This document shows positions 22,812 to 34,511 of a DNA stretch of 64,000 nt, in pieces. The stretch comes from Selaginella tamariscina. Its lineage: Eukaryota > Streptophyta > Lycopodiopsida > Selaginellales > Selaginellaceae. The notes under the pieces are model-generated. The model was not told the DNA's origin. It ran no database searches and saw only the letters and a list, made by a program, of their open reading frames with translations. The stretch covers positions 124,001 through 188,000 of the forward strand of contig PUQB01000083.1 of NCBI GenBank assembly GCA_003024785.1, read 5' to 3'. Each line of letters starts with the position of its first letter. Positions within the stretch are counted from its first letter, which is position 1. The translations under genes and the position numbers were made by a program.

Positions 22812-24483
22812 ATGATTTCAACCAGCTTGCTGCTCTTGTTGATCTTCAGCACTGCTCCAAACAGTTTCTGTGATATTCCAGCCCTAGTTCCCTATAGCAA
22901 ATGTTGGCCAGATTCTCAAATCTGGAATGAGTTCAATCTATCTGTTGGTGGAAAACTCATTAAAGTCCTTCCACCGGCTGCACCTTGTCATGATCCTTAC
23001 TTTGATGAATCCGCATGTCAACAAGCCCAACGAATGTGGAAGTGGCCATTTTGGAGAGCCGACCAGCCTGGAGCAATGCAGCAAACCTGGAGGGACTTGT
23101 CAATGCTACACGAGGATCTCAGTGTTGCCAAGGAGCTGTTCCTCCGTATGCTGTAAATGCCTCTCAAGTCAAACACGTCCAATCTGCAGAAGTTTGCTTC
23201 AAAATATAACTTACGCCTGGTGATCAAAAGCACTGGCCATGATTACCTTGGACGAAGCACGGCCCCTGGATCTCTGAGCATCTGGGTTCATCATTTGAAA
23301 ACCCTGGTTTTCCACGATAGTTTCACTCCGGACCACTGTCAATGTCGCCTAGGTGCCGCTGTAACAGTTGGAGGTGGCAACCAATGGGAGGAAGTCCTCC
23401 AAGAAGCACATGCCAGAAATCTTGTTTTTGTTAGTGGAGCGAGCTCTTCTGTAGGAGCAGCAGGAGGATACGTACAAGGTGGTGGCCATAGTCCTCTTTC
23501 ACCTATGTTTGGCCTAGCTGCAGACAATATCCTCCAGTATCAAGTGGTAAAAGCCAATGGTGAGCTTGTTATTGCAAATTCTTGTCAAAACCAAGATTTA
23601 TTCTGGGCACTGAGAGGGGGAGGAGGAGGCACATTCGGTGTCGTGGTTGCTGCCACACACAAGGCTCGCCCCTCTCTTATTGGTCTCATCTATGCCCAAT
23701 ATGTGTTCACCTCGAACAACACTGCAAATCTTACGAAACTGGTTACAAAGTTCATAGAGATAAATCCCACATTGTCAGTGGTCGGTTGGTCTGGATATTT
23801 TTATGCACGGGAAATGTTTTTATTCTTGCTTACCTGCTTCCTAATCACAACATCTCTACTGCTCGTGGTACACTGGAACCTTTTCTACTCGATGCACAGC
23901 GGCTGCCAGGTATGCAGAGTAGAGGGAGATTCCAATCTTTTTCTTCGCTTCAAGAATGGCATGAACAAGTCCAATGTGGAAACAGGCCCACTTGTCTACA
24001 AGTGGCTTATCAATCTGTAGGAGTACCGACCAAAGTTGCTTCTAGGCTCATTCCTAGGTACATTTTTAAAGATGCACGTACTCGCTCTCGCCTTTCAGAT
24101 ATTTTTATGAAGGTAATGACCAATCCAAATCTCATTATCGTTGGACATCTAGTTGCTGGTGGTGCAGTGAGCCGTCTCCAAGACAATGCGGTGAATCCTG
24201 CATGGCGTACTGCCCTCTGGCATTTCTTAATATCTGCACGATGGATGGAAAATGCAACTGAGCTGGTCAAGGAGGAAACTGCAGTGTTGCTCACCAGGAG
24301 TAACAAACTTGTGATCGACCTCACCCCTGGTTCTGGATGCTACATGAACGAGGCTGATTTTAATGAACCAAACTGGCAGCAATCGTTATTTGGGAGGAAC
24401 TCTATGCAATAAAGAAGAAAGTGGATCCAAGAGGTATCTTTATGTGTCACCACTGCGTGGGTAGTGAGGACTGGGCCGTTTAA
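22812..24483 (+). pseudogene. secreted FAD-linked oxidase (berberine-bridge/VAO type), frameshifted, fungal-like
   Basis: Single-exon remnant of about 550 codons for a flavin oxidase with an N-terminal FAD_binding_4 domain. It opens with a signal peptide (MISTSLLLLLIFSTAPNSFC). VIKSTGHDYLGRSTAPGS and SLSIWVHHLK are the flavin-binding segments. VSGASSSVGAAGGYVQGGGH and SPLSPMFGLAADNILQ follow, then DLFWALRGGGGGTFGVVV. The BBE domain ends in NEADFNEPNWQQS and, in another frame, KKKVDPRGIFMCHHCVGS. The frame changes near 23090, 23190, 23815 and 24390, each by 1-2 nt, with no splice sites to explain them. The wording, especially GHDYLGRS...SLSIW and the GGGG run, recalls secreted fungal oxidases of the isoamyl-alcohol-oxidase type more than angiosperm BBE proteins. 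Substrate unknown. Confidence 0.8.
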
Positions 24484-26657
24484 TGAATATTAAATAACAT
24501 AGTTTAAATAAAATAAACTTATCATGTCATATTTAATGCATGGAGGTAAGATACTAATTAATATTTTTTGGTGTTCAAATCTAATTAAGATTATTGAAAC
24601 GATTGCCTCATGTTCCTACTGATGTGAAACAGGACATTGCTATGCACATATGTACATCTAAATAGTGTGTAACAGAGTTTTAGAATAATAAACTTACAAC
24701 AAACTGTATAGTTATATTTATATTTAATAATTACTGTATATTAGATAAGTAATAAGTAGATAAATAAAATGCAGAATGCGCGTAGACAGTTCATGTGCAT
24801 ATGCACACATTTTTCTTCTCTATGTATATAAGAGAAGAGACATCACAACCAGAACTCTTATTGGTGCATGCAATCATACAAACACTCATTTTATTTGTAT
24901 CACTTAAATATGTGGTTATTTTAATATTCATCAAAACTTTTGTCTTGAAGTTTCTATAAGATTAATAATGTTTAAATAAAATATAATGAATGTTTTTTTC
25001 TGAAATTAGAACTACCATACATTGTGATAATCCCAATAAATGACCCTATTTATATATGTCAACCATTGAATCACATGGCACACATACGACTGTCACAGGA
25101 CATCCAGCGCTACACGTGTGTGTGTGTGTATAAATATACATATTAACATTGTAGAACTTATGCACATAAAAGTTCTTAAAAGTTAATTTTGAGGGTTGAC
25201 CTCACCTCGCTCACAAGGGGAAAATTACTTTGACAATCACGTATTATCTACTTATTGACCAACTTGATATCACATGTCTAAGAAAGCTTATACTCATTCT
25301 GGTAAGGTTATGTTTAACTATCTCAAGGACTTGGCAAACTGTACACGACACTTGCGATTTGTCAATCCATTGTCTCTGAACTTGGCGACCATCTTACGTA
25401 GTCCGAGAATTCATAACATGACCTTAGATGCTTGGTATGCTCCTAGGCAAGGAAAAAATCTACCTGATATAACTCATTTCTACTTGCATTTCCTTTTGTC
25501 CTTGCCATGTTCGTTTGGATTGCCAATGTAAATGAATTTAATTATGATACAGGTTGTAACTAAAATGGCCATTATATAGGAAAATGAGAATATAAAATAA
25601 ATATTAATTAATACATAAGTTCTAATTCTTAATTAATTATTTAATAATATATATTTAAATCTGTTTTAAACATATATTATTTTAAAGACTATTTTTGTAA
25701 TATTAAAAAATGTTAATTAAATATTTAAAATTATATATTATTAAAAAATGAGATTATACATGCCCATTTAGTTACAATATGAGAATTATGAAAAAGTGCC
25801 AGGAATATACTAACCACACTCATTGTCAGCCATCGCATGCACAATTTAGGTACGAACCTCTTGTGGTTTGTGGTTCCTTAACGAATATCCTGGGAGTCTT
25901 CGCATTGTTGACTGGCAATTGACCCTCTCATCATTGACTTTTGCCTGTTTCGACCGATGACTGGCATTGACTCTGAGCTAACTCAGCCCTGCTGTAAAGT
26001 TTCACGATAACATACATCTTTGGACGTGCTCAGTGCCTCCTAAGGTGATTGCAACGATACGTCTGCATCCGAACTTAACAAGTCACCATGTGCAGGCTTG
26101 TCAAGGTACGACTACGCTCGTCAAACTCGTAATACAGGTGTTCTGAATCCCAAAGAGTCAACCTGTGTTTGCCACAACACAGCACCCAAACGAGGCATTT
26201 GGTCCCGTGGAGATTCCGGTGCGTGATTCTCAAGGTTTGTTCTATCATACACAATATTTAGCAACTGGGTTGTTTTCAGACATGTTGCTAGTGCTGACTG
26301 TTTGAATTTAAAATTGTCGATCGAATGTCTTGTCTGTTTAATTCCACAGAACGTGTGAATGGAAAAACCTCAGGCTTCTTATTTGATATATGTAAATACA
26401 TCGTTCCAGATAGGTTGATGTGACTCCGTGGCAAAGAATATTTTACTTATCACATACTGCGGCTTAGCCGCCAGGTAAACCGTGTCGGCTCACAGCTGGC
26501 AGACGGTTAGTGAAAACACACAGAAACACATCCCAGGCACATATAAATTCCTCCAGAATGTCTCATATTCCATCCATTCTTTTTTTGTTTATCGATTTCA
26601 TAAGTTTGATTGTATGGCATTGTCTTTCCTTGTAAAGAGTGACAATACGAGTCGCAG
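24484..26657. other. AT-rich intergenic DNA; possible 5' exons of the next gene near its right end
   Basis: 24484-25850 is AT-rich without coding signal. From 25850 to 26640 the composition is balanced and may hold 5' UTR or exons of the gene ending at 27251. For example, an open stretch reading TTQHPNEAFGPVEIPVRD stands near 26180-26235 before a GT. No complete exon chain could be built. Confidence 0.4.
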
Positions 26658-27251
26658 CTCGTTGCATTCCGGAATGCATCCCCCACAAAGCTCAACAATG
26701 TGCAACAGGTCCTCACAGCAGCACTCACAAGCAAGTTTCCGCATGTTCATGCGAGTCACAAAGAACAAGTCCTCAGCGACCCCAATCTGCACATACACGT
26801 ACTCTCCACACTTCTCTCCGCAGTGATGGCCGAAGCAAACTACGAGCCACGGAGTGTTTCAAACTCCACTCTGGCACAGAGGGATGCACTCGCCTTTGAG
26901 GAGTTCTATTCCAGACTCCACACGTCCTTTCCAAGGTACTTACACGTCAAGGAGTCGTCCACCGTGGAAGTTGTGCGGGATACTGACTATGAACAGGAGA
27001 GGGACTTCTTGTCCATCGTGTATGCATTTGAAGGCGCTGTAGATTGTGATCCGTACCTGATGATCCACTACAGGAAGCTTGCGATGGGCAGGAGGGGTGT
27101 GTTAAGGACCACCATTGTACGGACAAGTGTCTGTCTGGATAGCCAGGCCGTGGTTGAGGATGCTGGTGCTCTTCAGGATCTGGAGCTTGTTCACGTGGAG
27201 GATTTGGCGGACAGGATTCACTTTTATCTGCAGTTTAAGCCTGCTTTGTAA
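26658..27251 (+). CDS. terminal exon of an unrecognised protein gene
   Basis: An open frame of about 197 codons, closed upstream by TGA at 26640 and ending in TAA at 27251. A plausible acceptor (gagtcgcag) precedes 26658, so this looks like a last exon. The predicted segment is soluble and mixed alpha/beta, with phrases LNNVQQVLTAAL, VLSTLLSAVMAEANYEPRS, FEEFYSRLHTSFPRYLHVKE, QERDFLSIVYAFEGAVDCDP and LELVHVEDLADRIHFYLQF. Codon use is balanced, unlike the AT-rich surroundings, which argues for a real gene. There is no transmembrane segment or signal peptide. I do not recognise the family and propose no function. The upstream exons remain undefined. Confidence 0.55.
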   Translation, partial: LVAFRNASPTKLNNVQQVLTAALTSKFPHVHASHKEQVLSDPNLHIHVLSTLLSAVMAEANYEPRSVSNSTLAQRDALAFEEFYSRLHTSFPRYLHVKESSTVEVVRDTDYEQERDFLSIVYAFEGAVDCDPYLMIHYRKLAMGRRGVLRTTIVRTSVCLDSQAVVEDAGALQDLELVHVEDLADRIHFYLQFKPAL

Positions 27252-28884
27252 ATTGTAATGGAAGTTCTCAGTATTTCAATCAAAATCTTATAATTGTTCT
27301 TTGAATAGTGGAAAGTAAATGTGTATAAATGTGCCGATACACAACCTAATGTGCGTGCGTGTGTGCTAAACTTGTGTGTACGTGTGTGTGAGAGAGAGAA
27401 CAGATTAACAAAAGTTCTTATTTACTATATATACACTTGTATACTTTGATTTATACATAAATATATATAATAAAACTTTAATACATCTCATTTTGACAAC
27501 ATTCATATTTCTACTGTACTTTATATATGTTATTTAAATGAGTAAAGAGAAAAATTCAAATTTCAAATTTCAAAAAACTAATATAAATTTCACACACATA
27601 CACAAAATGTTTATGTTGTATAAGATAAGTACATATATACCTATATAAATATACGAATAGTATACATCTCAACTGTATTTTATGTATTTTATTTGGAAAA
27701 TTCTTCGGAAAAAGATTAACTTAAATCGTTCAGAAAAGGTTTTAAATTAAAACATTTTACTTGAATATATAAATAAAACATGTGTTAACACATGACTTAT
27801 TATTTAAAAATGTACACTAAATATATTAGCCCAACTATCTAATTGATTGATAAATAGGTTACGTGTATGGATTGGTTATTTTATAATTAAGATTAGAATT
27901 TGTGAATGCATTCTTATGAGATGAACAGTTTGAGCTACATATCCGCTATATAATTCGCAATGCGTATAGAAAAATCAACACCCATATTATAAATAACTAG
28001 TATTGCAAAACAAAGGGTTTCTTACAATGATATATGATATAACGTCTTTATAATTAATATTTCAAATTCTTATTTAAAATATCTACAGTTTTTTTTCTAA
28101 TATGAAATATTTAGTAAGTGTAGCGAGCAATTCTGTATATAATATACAATCCTTCCACATTTAATTGAATGGTTTATTGCAACCTTCTAATTACCCAGAT
28201 TTTTGACTGAGAAGAGAACTTACATGCAGAAGAGACAGTGGACCATTTTTTTCTTCTGTGAATGGGGACTCTAAGATTTTGAAATGTGCTCCCATGGCTC
28301 AGCTTGCTGTTTCTCTCATGATTGAAAGTTTTATTAGAACGACAACCACAAATCTGGTCCGTCCAAGGTTTCCTTAAGGATCAGGGACAAAACTTTTCTT
28401 TTGTTGAGAGAGAGAGAGAGAAACATTTGCATCTTTCGTATTATCAAGATATGCTATCACAAAAAAGCTTGGACCATGAGATAATGCAGGATATGCTCCA
28501 TCGCATACTGTATGTAGTTTTAGTCCAAGTAAGTGTTACTTTAACTACTGTTATCCTTTGACTTTACCTTTTTCATCTTTAAACTTGGAAATCTCTTTAA
28601 GAAACAGTTTCGAAATTTCTTTAAAGATGGGATTCTCTAAGTAGGTGCTAATCACTCTCAGTTTGGTGAGAACCTTGTAGGAAAGCAAAGTCAGAAACCG
28701 CCTTTGCCACCTTTCATCTTTAAAGAATCGAATCTGCATCCGTCCAATGGATCATCTCGAGCTCATTTACTTTAAAACTGCATCTGGCCACCTATATTAA
28801 ACACTTAATCACCTCTCGTAGTACACTGCCACCTTTTGGATAAACCTTGAGTTCCTAGTTTTCCAAGCTCTTCAAGTTGTAACT
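27252..28884. other. AT-rich intergenic DNA upstream of the anion channel
   Basis: Very AT-rich, with short GT and GA runs near 27370-27410 and no coding signal. The last 300 bp are the likely promoter of the S-type anion channel gene; no specific element can be named. Confidence 0.55.
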
Positions 28885-30801
28885 ATGGGAGACAATCTCA
28901 ATTCAGAAAGGTCAGACTCATTCCGTGTCATTGAGCTCGAGTCCAAAGATGCTTTCGATGATGATCAATCTCTACAAGATCATGGAATGGTCCATGGAAC
29001 AAAGCAAACAAAGAGCTACCAAAGGTTCAACTCACACCAGGCTCTAAATAACCACAGCTCAGATACACACCAGTGGAGAAGGAGCTTCTCAGGTGTGATG
29101 CGTCGTGACGAACCCCTCTCCTTGGAAGCGAGCCACACCTGAACAATATGTCATGTTTCAAACAAAATCACCGCGATTGAGTTTCAACTCCAGAAACAGG
29201 AATAATAACATCACCAATAACGCTCCTGCTCAGCCTGAAGTAATGCCAGAAGATACTGCTAATGCACCTCCACCGCTTGAAACCAATGTTTCCGCTGGAC
29301 GCTATTTCGATGCACTCCAAGGACCTGAGCTCGACGTCCTCAAGGTTGGTACAGCATGATATAAAACTTTATAGCTTAACCAGTTTCAGTTAACATGTGA
29401 ATATGTAGATTTAAGTACTCCACATTCATAGCGCTACCAATAGGGATACAACTCGCTTTCTTGCAGGAATCTGAAGATTTGTTACTGCCTACCGATCAAA
29501 CATGGCCTTTCCTGTTACGGTTTCCTATAAACTCTTTTGGTATAGTTCTGGGTCTGGGAAGCCAGTCGATCCTGTGGAAGAAGCTTGCAATCATGCCATC
29601 CATGCACTTCCTTCACATTCCACTCCATGTAAACTTGGTCCTATGGTGTATCGCCCTCTGTGCTTACTCCGTTATTTCGCTAACTTATATATGTAAGTGC
29701 ATTTTCTACTTTGAAGCTGTGCGAAGAGAGTGGTACCACCCGTTCCGTATCAACTTCTTCTTTGCTCCTTGGGTTTGTGGAATGTTCCTTGTACTTGGAG
29801 TTCCACCACAAATTACAATATCACCGCATCCAGCTGCATGGCTTGTTTTCATGACACCTTTGCTGCTTCTGGAGCTTAAGATTTACGGGCAGTGGATGTC
29901 TGGAGGCGAAAGAAGACTATCAAAGGTTGCAAATCCGGCCTCGCACGTATCAATTGTAGGTAACTTTGTAGGGGCTTTGCTTGGGTCAGTGGTTGGGTGG
30001 AAGGAGTTAGCCACCTTCTTTTGGGCCGTTGGTATATGGTATTACACGGTCATATTTGTGACACTCTACCAGCGTCTGCCAACAAATGAACTCCTCGTCA
30101 AGGAGATGCATCCTGTCTACTTCTTGTTCCTTGCCATTCCAGCCACTGCAAGCGTTGCATGGGAGAGCATCACTGGTGAATACGGAAATACATCCAGGGT
30201 TGTTTACTTCCTCTCCTTGTTCCTGCTTGCCTCTCTGGTATATATATATCTTTTTCATAAGTGCATATCCACAACATTATTATAATCTAGCACCATTACT
30301 TTATTGATTTGTACTTGCAGGTTGTTCGGATCAACATCTTCCGTGGGTTTAAGTGAGTAAAGCCATGATTGTATTAAGCTAGCTACTAACTGTTGCACTT
30401 TCAGGTTTTCCTTAACCTGGTGGGCTTATACCTTCCCCCTTACAGCTGTTTCAATTGCTTCGATTCACTACTCTGGTGCTGTATCCAGCATATTTACAAA
30501 GGGTCTAGCAGCGGTAATTTCATTCACAGCAGCTACAGTTGTTTTCCTACTCTTTGTTGTTACGATTCTTCATGCGTTTGTGTGGAGGACGCTCTTTCCA
30601 AACGACATAGCCATCGCAATCACACGAAAGAAACGCAAGAATAAACCAGCAAAGACATTGATGAAGAAGGATAGCGGAAATATTAATAACTCTGCACATG
30701 ATCATGGCAGTGGATCGTTTGAAAAGGATATTCCCCTGGACGAACGCAACAAGAAGACCCCAAGGCCACGGACAGTGACCATCTCAGTTGGCTGTAAATG
30801 A
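28885..30801 (+). CDS. S-type (slow) anion channel, SLAC1/SLAH family, one frame break in the N-terminus
   Basis: Plasma-membrane anion channel of the TDT family; SLAC1 in guard cells carries chloride and nitrate during stomatal closure. Exons 28885-29344, 29467-30237, 30321-30352 and 30405-30801. The hydrophilic N-terminus carries the conserved MFQTKSPRLSF and AGRYFDALQGPELDVLK. The channel core follows, with WPFLLRFPINSFGIVLGLGS, KCIFYFEAVRREWYHPFRIN, FFFAPWV, ELKIYGQWMSGGERRLSKVA, GNFVGALLG, FVTLYQRLPTNELL, KEMHPVYF, SLTWWAYTFPLTAVS and VWRTLFPNDIAIAIT, fitting ten transmembrane helices. From the ATG at 28885 the first exon is one base too long. The frame changes between about 29105 and 29145, so there is a 1-nt frameshift (real or assembly error) or translation begins elsewhere. 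Everything after 29150 is intact, about 550 residues in total. Confidence 0.88.
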
Positions 30802-31630
30802 AACAAGTGTTGTTTTTAAGGTGGTCAGTCCGTCCAATTATCACTGATGAACCAAGTGGCCTCCCGCTATGTTTCGGTACACGTCACGTTCTGATGTTTG
30901 TACGAGTACTCCACACTTCTTAATAAAAAGACCAGTTTACTTTAGTTCTAGCATGGTAAATAGCACATTTTTTTCACCCGTGTAAGTGGCAATAACTTAT
31001 CAGATCTGGTGCGTATATTTCAAAGGTTGTCAATTTGAAGGACCACCTTAGAAGACCTTAAAAAGAGTTTAGGGTAAAGTACACACGTTGAACTCCTCAC
31101 GCCACCTACCACCAACACAGCCAAATTAAATTTGTCTAGAGACAGCTTAGAGTTTGTAGGGTCTCCATCACTCAACTTGTGACTGTCTGCATTGTATTAA
31201 CTTGTATAGTAAAGTTTTTATAGCTTGCAAGGACTCACTCTGTGTAATGTACCTTGGACACACCTCCACTTGTTTCTGAAAATACAAATGTGAATCACTT
31301 TGCTCCGCTGGAGTTTCAGTTTTACATATATAAACTATGTACGGAAAACAGCTTTATAGTTTGTCTGAGCTTGCCTACGGAAAATGACCATTGAAGTTTT
31401 ATTGCATTTGTAATAATGCCATATTTTAGTGGTTGTTTTTTTCCCTTATATAAAAAAGAGAATGTTTCTTGTGTTCTATTCCCTGTGCTTGTGATCTCCA
31501 CTTCTAGAGAAGTAAATGCCATGGCGCTATGTTAGCCAGCTTGGATGGAGAAGAAGAACAAAAGGAGGCAAGGGCAACGGTTGATCACAAGTAACACAGT
31601 TTCAGAATTCACACTATAACACCTCTTACC
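30802..31630. other. short intergenic region between the two channel genes
   Basis: About 830 bp with the 3' UTR of the anion channel (a possible AATAAA-like 'taataaaaag' near 30922) and the likely promoter of the cation channel. No additional gene seen. Confidence 0.55.
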
Positions 31631-33346
31631 ATGAAAGTCTTTACCGGATCCAGGTAATGAATACCAGCCTCACGCATTTTCATAAACATCTCTGTCTCTT
31701 TCAGGAAACTGGGGAGATTCCCAGATATATTCAACAAAGGAAGCACGTCCAGTAAGGAGCTCCTTCCTCGAACAGTATCGTCGGAATGCATCAGAAAATT
31801 CTCTGCATCATCGTCTTCATCTTTCGCTCTATCAAGGAAGGATAATACGGAGTTTGATAAGGATCACAAGAGCTGGATATTTGGCAAAGTCCTGGATCCC
31901 AGAAGCCTGTATATTCGAGCATGGAACAGGCTTTTCCTCGTCTCAAGAGGCCTCAGTCTTGCTATCGATCCTCTCTTCCTCTACGTAATCTCTATCGACA
32001 AATACTCTTCCTGTCTTCATGTCGATGGCTGGTTCGCAGCATTTGTCACAATTCTTCGTGCAGCAATTGACATTATGCTCCTCTGGCACGTGAGGTTGCA
32101 ACTCAAGCTTGCATACGTCTCTAAGAAGAGCCTCGTTGTTGGAAGAGGCAAGCTCGTCTGGGATGGACGCAAAGTTGCATTGCACTATGTTCAACAGCGT
32201 GAAGGATTCCTCTGTGATGTTCTTGTCATGCTCCCCATCATGGAGGTAAGTTCATATTCATATGTTTCGCATGCATCTGCATCGTTTGAATTGAACAGAA
32301 CATAGATACATAGGTATGTCAATGTTCTATCTGACACAGTTTGTTGAGAGGTTCAAACATCCCACGAGGAATGCATTTTGACATTAGCGGATAAAATGTA
32401 GCTTAATCACATATCACTTTAGAGTCTTCCAGGCCTGTACTCTACAAGTACTACACTCCTTGTCGGTTGTCTTGAACAATATCCTCCTGTTTGCGGCTTC
32501 TATTTCCACGTCAATCCACATAATTAATCTCACGCACGCCCGCATGCACACACACATACAGACGTCACAGGTCACTTCATACACGTACCACCTTCAGACT
32601 AAGTGAAAACTTAAAATTGCACGCTCTTTTCAGATATTGATATGGTTAATAGTTCCGCAAATGATCACAAAGCGAGCAGAGGGAATCCACATGATGAGCC
32701 TAGTACTGTTCATCTTCATCATTCAGTACTTACCAAAAGTGGCTCACTTAGTTCTTCTCATGCGCCGGATGCAACACGTAACAGGTTACATCTTTGGAAG
32801 TGCATGGTGGGGATTTGTCCTCAACCTTACTGCCTACTTCATAGCTTCTCATGTAAGTTTGTGTGTGAGCTACATTATAAACTTCCACGTCCATTTTGTT
32901 TGTTTACACATACGTAACGTATGTACTGTTATATCCATATACGTATGTGTGTATATCTGTAACACATAAACATGCAAACACACGCACAAATGCAAAAGCA
33001 CAACAATGAAAATAATTATAATATAGGTTGCGGGAGCTTGCTGGTACTTGCTTGGACTCCAAAGAATCGAGACATGTATGCATATTCAAGTTGAGAAGAA
33101 CAACTTGCCTTCGAGCTGGCTTGGTTGCAGTAAGCCAATATCGTATGGTGATTATTTAAGTGAGACCCTATTCTCCCTTTAAGCAGAAACACTACTGTCT
33201 TTGCATCCTGCATCAACAACAACAGTACCTTCAGTTACGGGATATATCAGCCAACCATTCCGTTGGCTCTTACACGAAACTGGCTGGAAAGAATATGCTA
33301 CCCAATCTTCTGGGGGCTCATGACCTTGAGGTAGCACGCACACGCG

Positions 33347-33387
<41 letters not shown>

Positions 33388-34511
33388 TTTACAGCTCGTT
33401 TGGGAACTTGGAGCCAACAAACCATGTTCCAGAAGTCATGTTCAGTATCATTGTCATTACATGCGGATTACTGCTGTTTACACTCCTGATCGGAAACATA
33501 CAGGTGAGAAATAGATCTGCTACATCACACACACGTGTGTGTGTTTACATACTTACACACATTCGGTAGATGTTTCTGTACTCAATGACATCGAAGAAGG
33601 AAGAAATGCAACTAAAGATGAGGGACCTGGAGCACTGGATGAAGCGTCGACAGCTTCCTTCCCGTCTCAGACACCGTGTGCGCGACACTATGAGCGCCAG
33701 AAGTGGGCAGCAACGCGTGGAATAGACGAAGAAGCCATGGTTTGCAATCTCCCCGATGGTCTGAAACGGGACATCAAAAAGACATCTCTGCATTGACCTT
33801 GTTAGACAGGTAAACTGGTCTTGGTATACACATGAAAAGTGTGCTGAAAATAACTGCTGTACACAGGTACCTCTTTTCCAACAGATGGACGAGGTTGTGC
33901 TCGACAACATATGTGATAGATTGAAACCAATACTCTTCATGAGAGATGATATTGTAAGTTTGCGTTTGTATTATAGAAAGACGGTCCTAACTTGAGGAAA
34001 CTACATGCAGATAATGCAAGAAGGGGATCCTGTGCTAAGAATGTTGTTCATATTAAGAGGACATCTACGAAGTGTGTACCGGGTTGGGAAGAGCCAGATG
34101 AGCACAGACTTAGGACCTGGTAACTTCTGTGGTGAAGAACTTCTACCATGGTGCTTGCACAGATCACAGAACACGACAAGTTTGCCACCTTCTATAGCAA
34201 CTATTAAGTGTCTGGAATCTGTAGAGGCGTTTGCACTTGAAGCCGAGGATCTGAAATATGTCACACAGCACTTTCAGCACACGTTCTCCAATGAGAAACT
34301 GAGGCACACTACAAGGTACTATTCACCCGGTTGGCGTACCTGGGGTGCAGTAACTCTTCAGCTTGCTTGGAGAAGATATAAGTATCATAAGGTGATGGCT
34401 GTTGATATGCCACACCGTGGCTTTGTGAGGAAGGCTAGCGAGGCGTCACTCAGACAAGATCTTCTCCGCATGTATGCTGCAATGATGGTTTCACCCAAGC
34501 CTCGTGCGTGA
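31631..34511 (+). CDS. cyclic nucleotide-gated channel, CNGC2/CNGC4 type (group IVb), reading frame disrupted
   Basis: Calcium-permeable plasma-membrane channel family involved in immunity and calcium signalling. Exons: 31631-31653, 31705-32245, 32634-32852, 33027-33142, 33187-33330, 33395-33503, 33570-33809, 33867-33953, 34011-34511. S1-S6 segments are visible (LSLAIDPLFLYVI, AAIDIMLLWH, ILIWLIVPQMITKR). The pore reads FWGLMTLSSFGNLEPTNHVP, and the filter phrase FGNLE marks group IVb. After S6 (LLLFTLLIGNIQ) come the C-linker, the nucleotide-binding domain (MLFILRGHL, LGPGNFCGEELLPWCL) and an IQ-like helix (LQLAWRRYKYH). The C-terminus RMYAAMMVSPKP matches CNGC4 closely. Problems: two extra bases near 33685 and one near 33780 throw the segment between them out of frame, exposing TAG at 33723; and exon 4 is open past its borders only if a 44-nt intron (33143-33186) is removed. 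Either a recent pseudogene or consensus error. Confidence 0.85.
33347..33387 (+). repeat. CT/CA microsatellite inside a CNGC intron
   Basis: A run of CT followed by CA dinucleotides fills most of the 64-nt intron at 33331-33394, just before the pore exon. Confidence 0.85.

Noticed and set aside
25274..25531. 85-codon open frame on the + strand
   Set aside because: No similarity recognised, AT-rich flanks, no promoter or splice support.
33545..33940. Antisense frame of 131 codons under the CNGC gene
   Set aside because: It is a shadow of CNGC exons 7-8; the + strand carries the conserved channel motifs.
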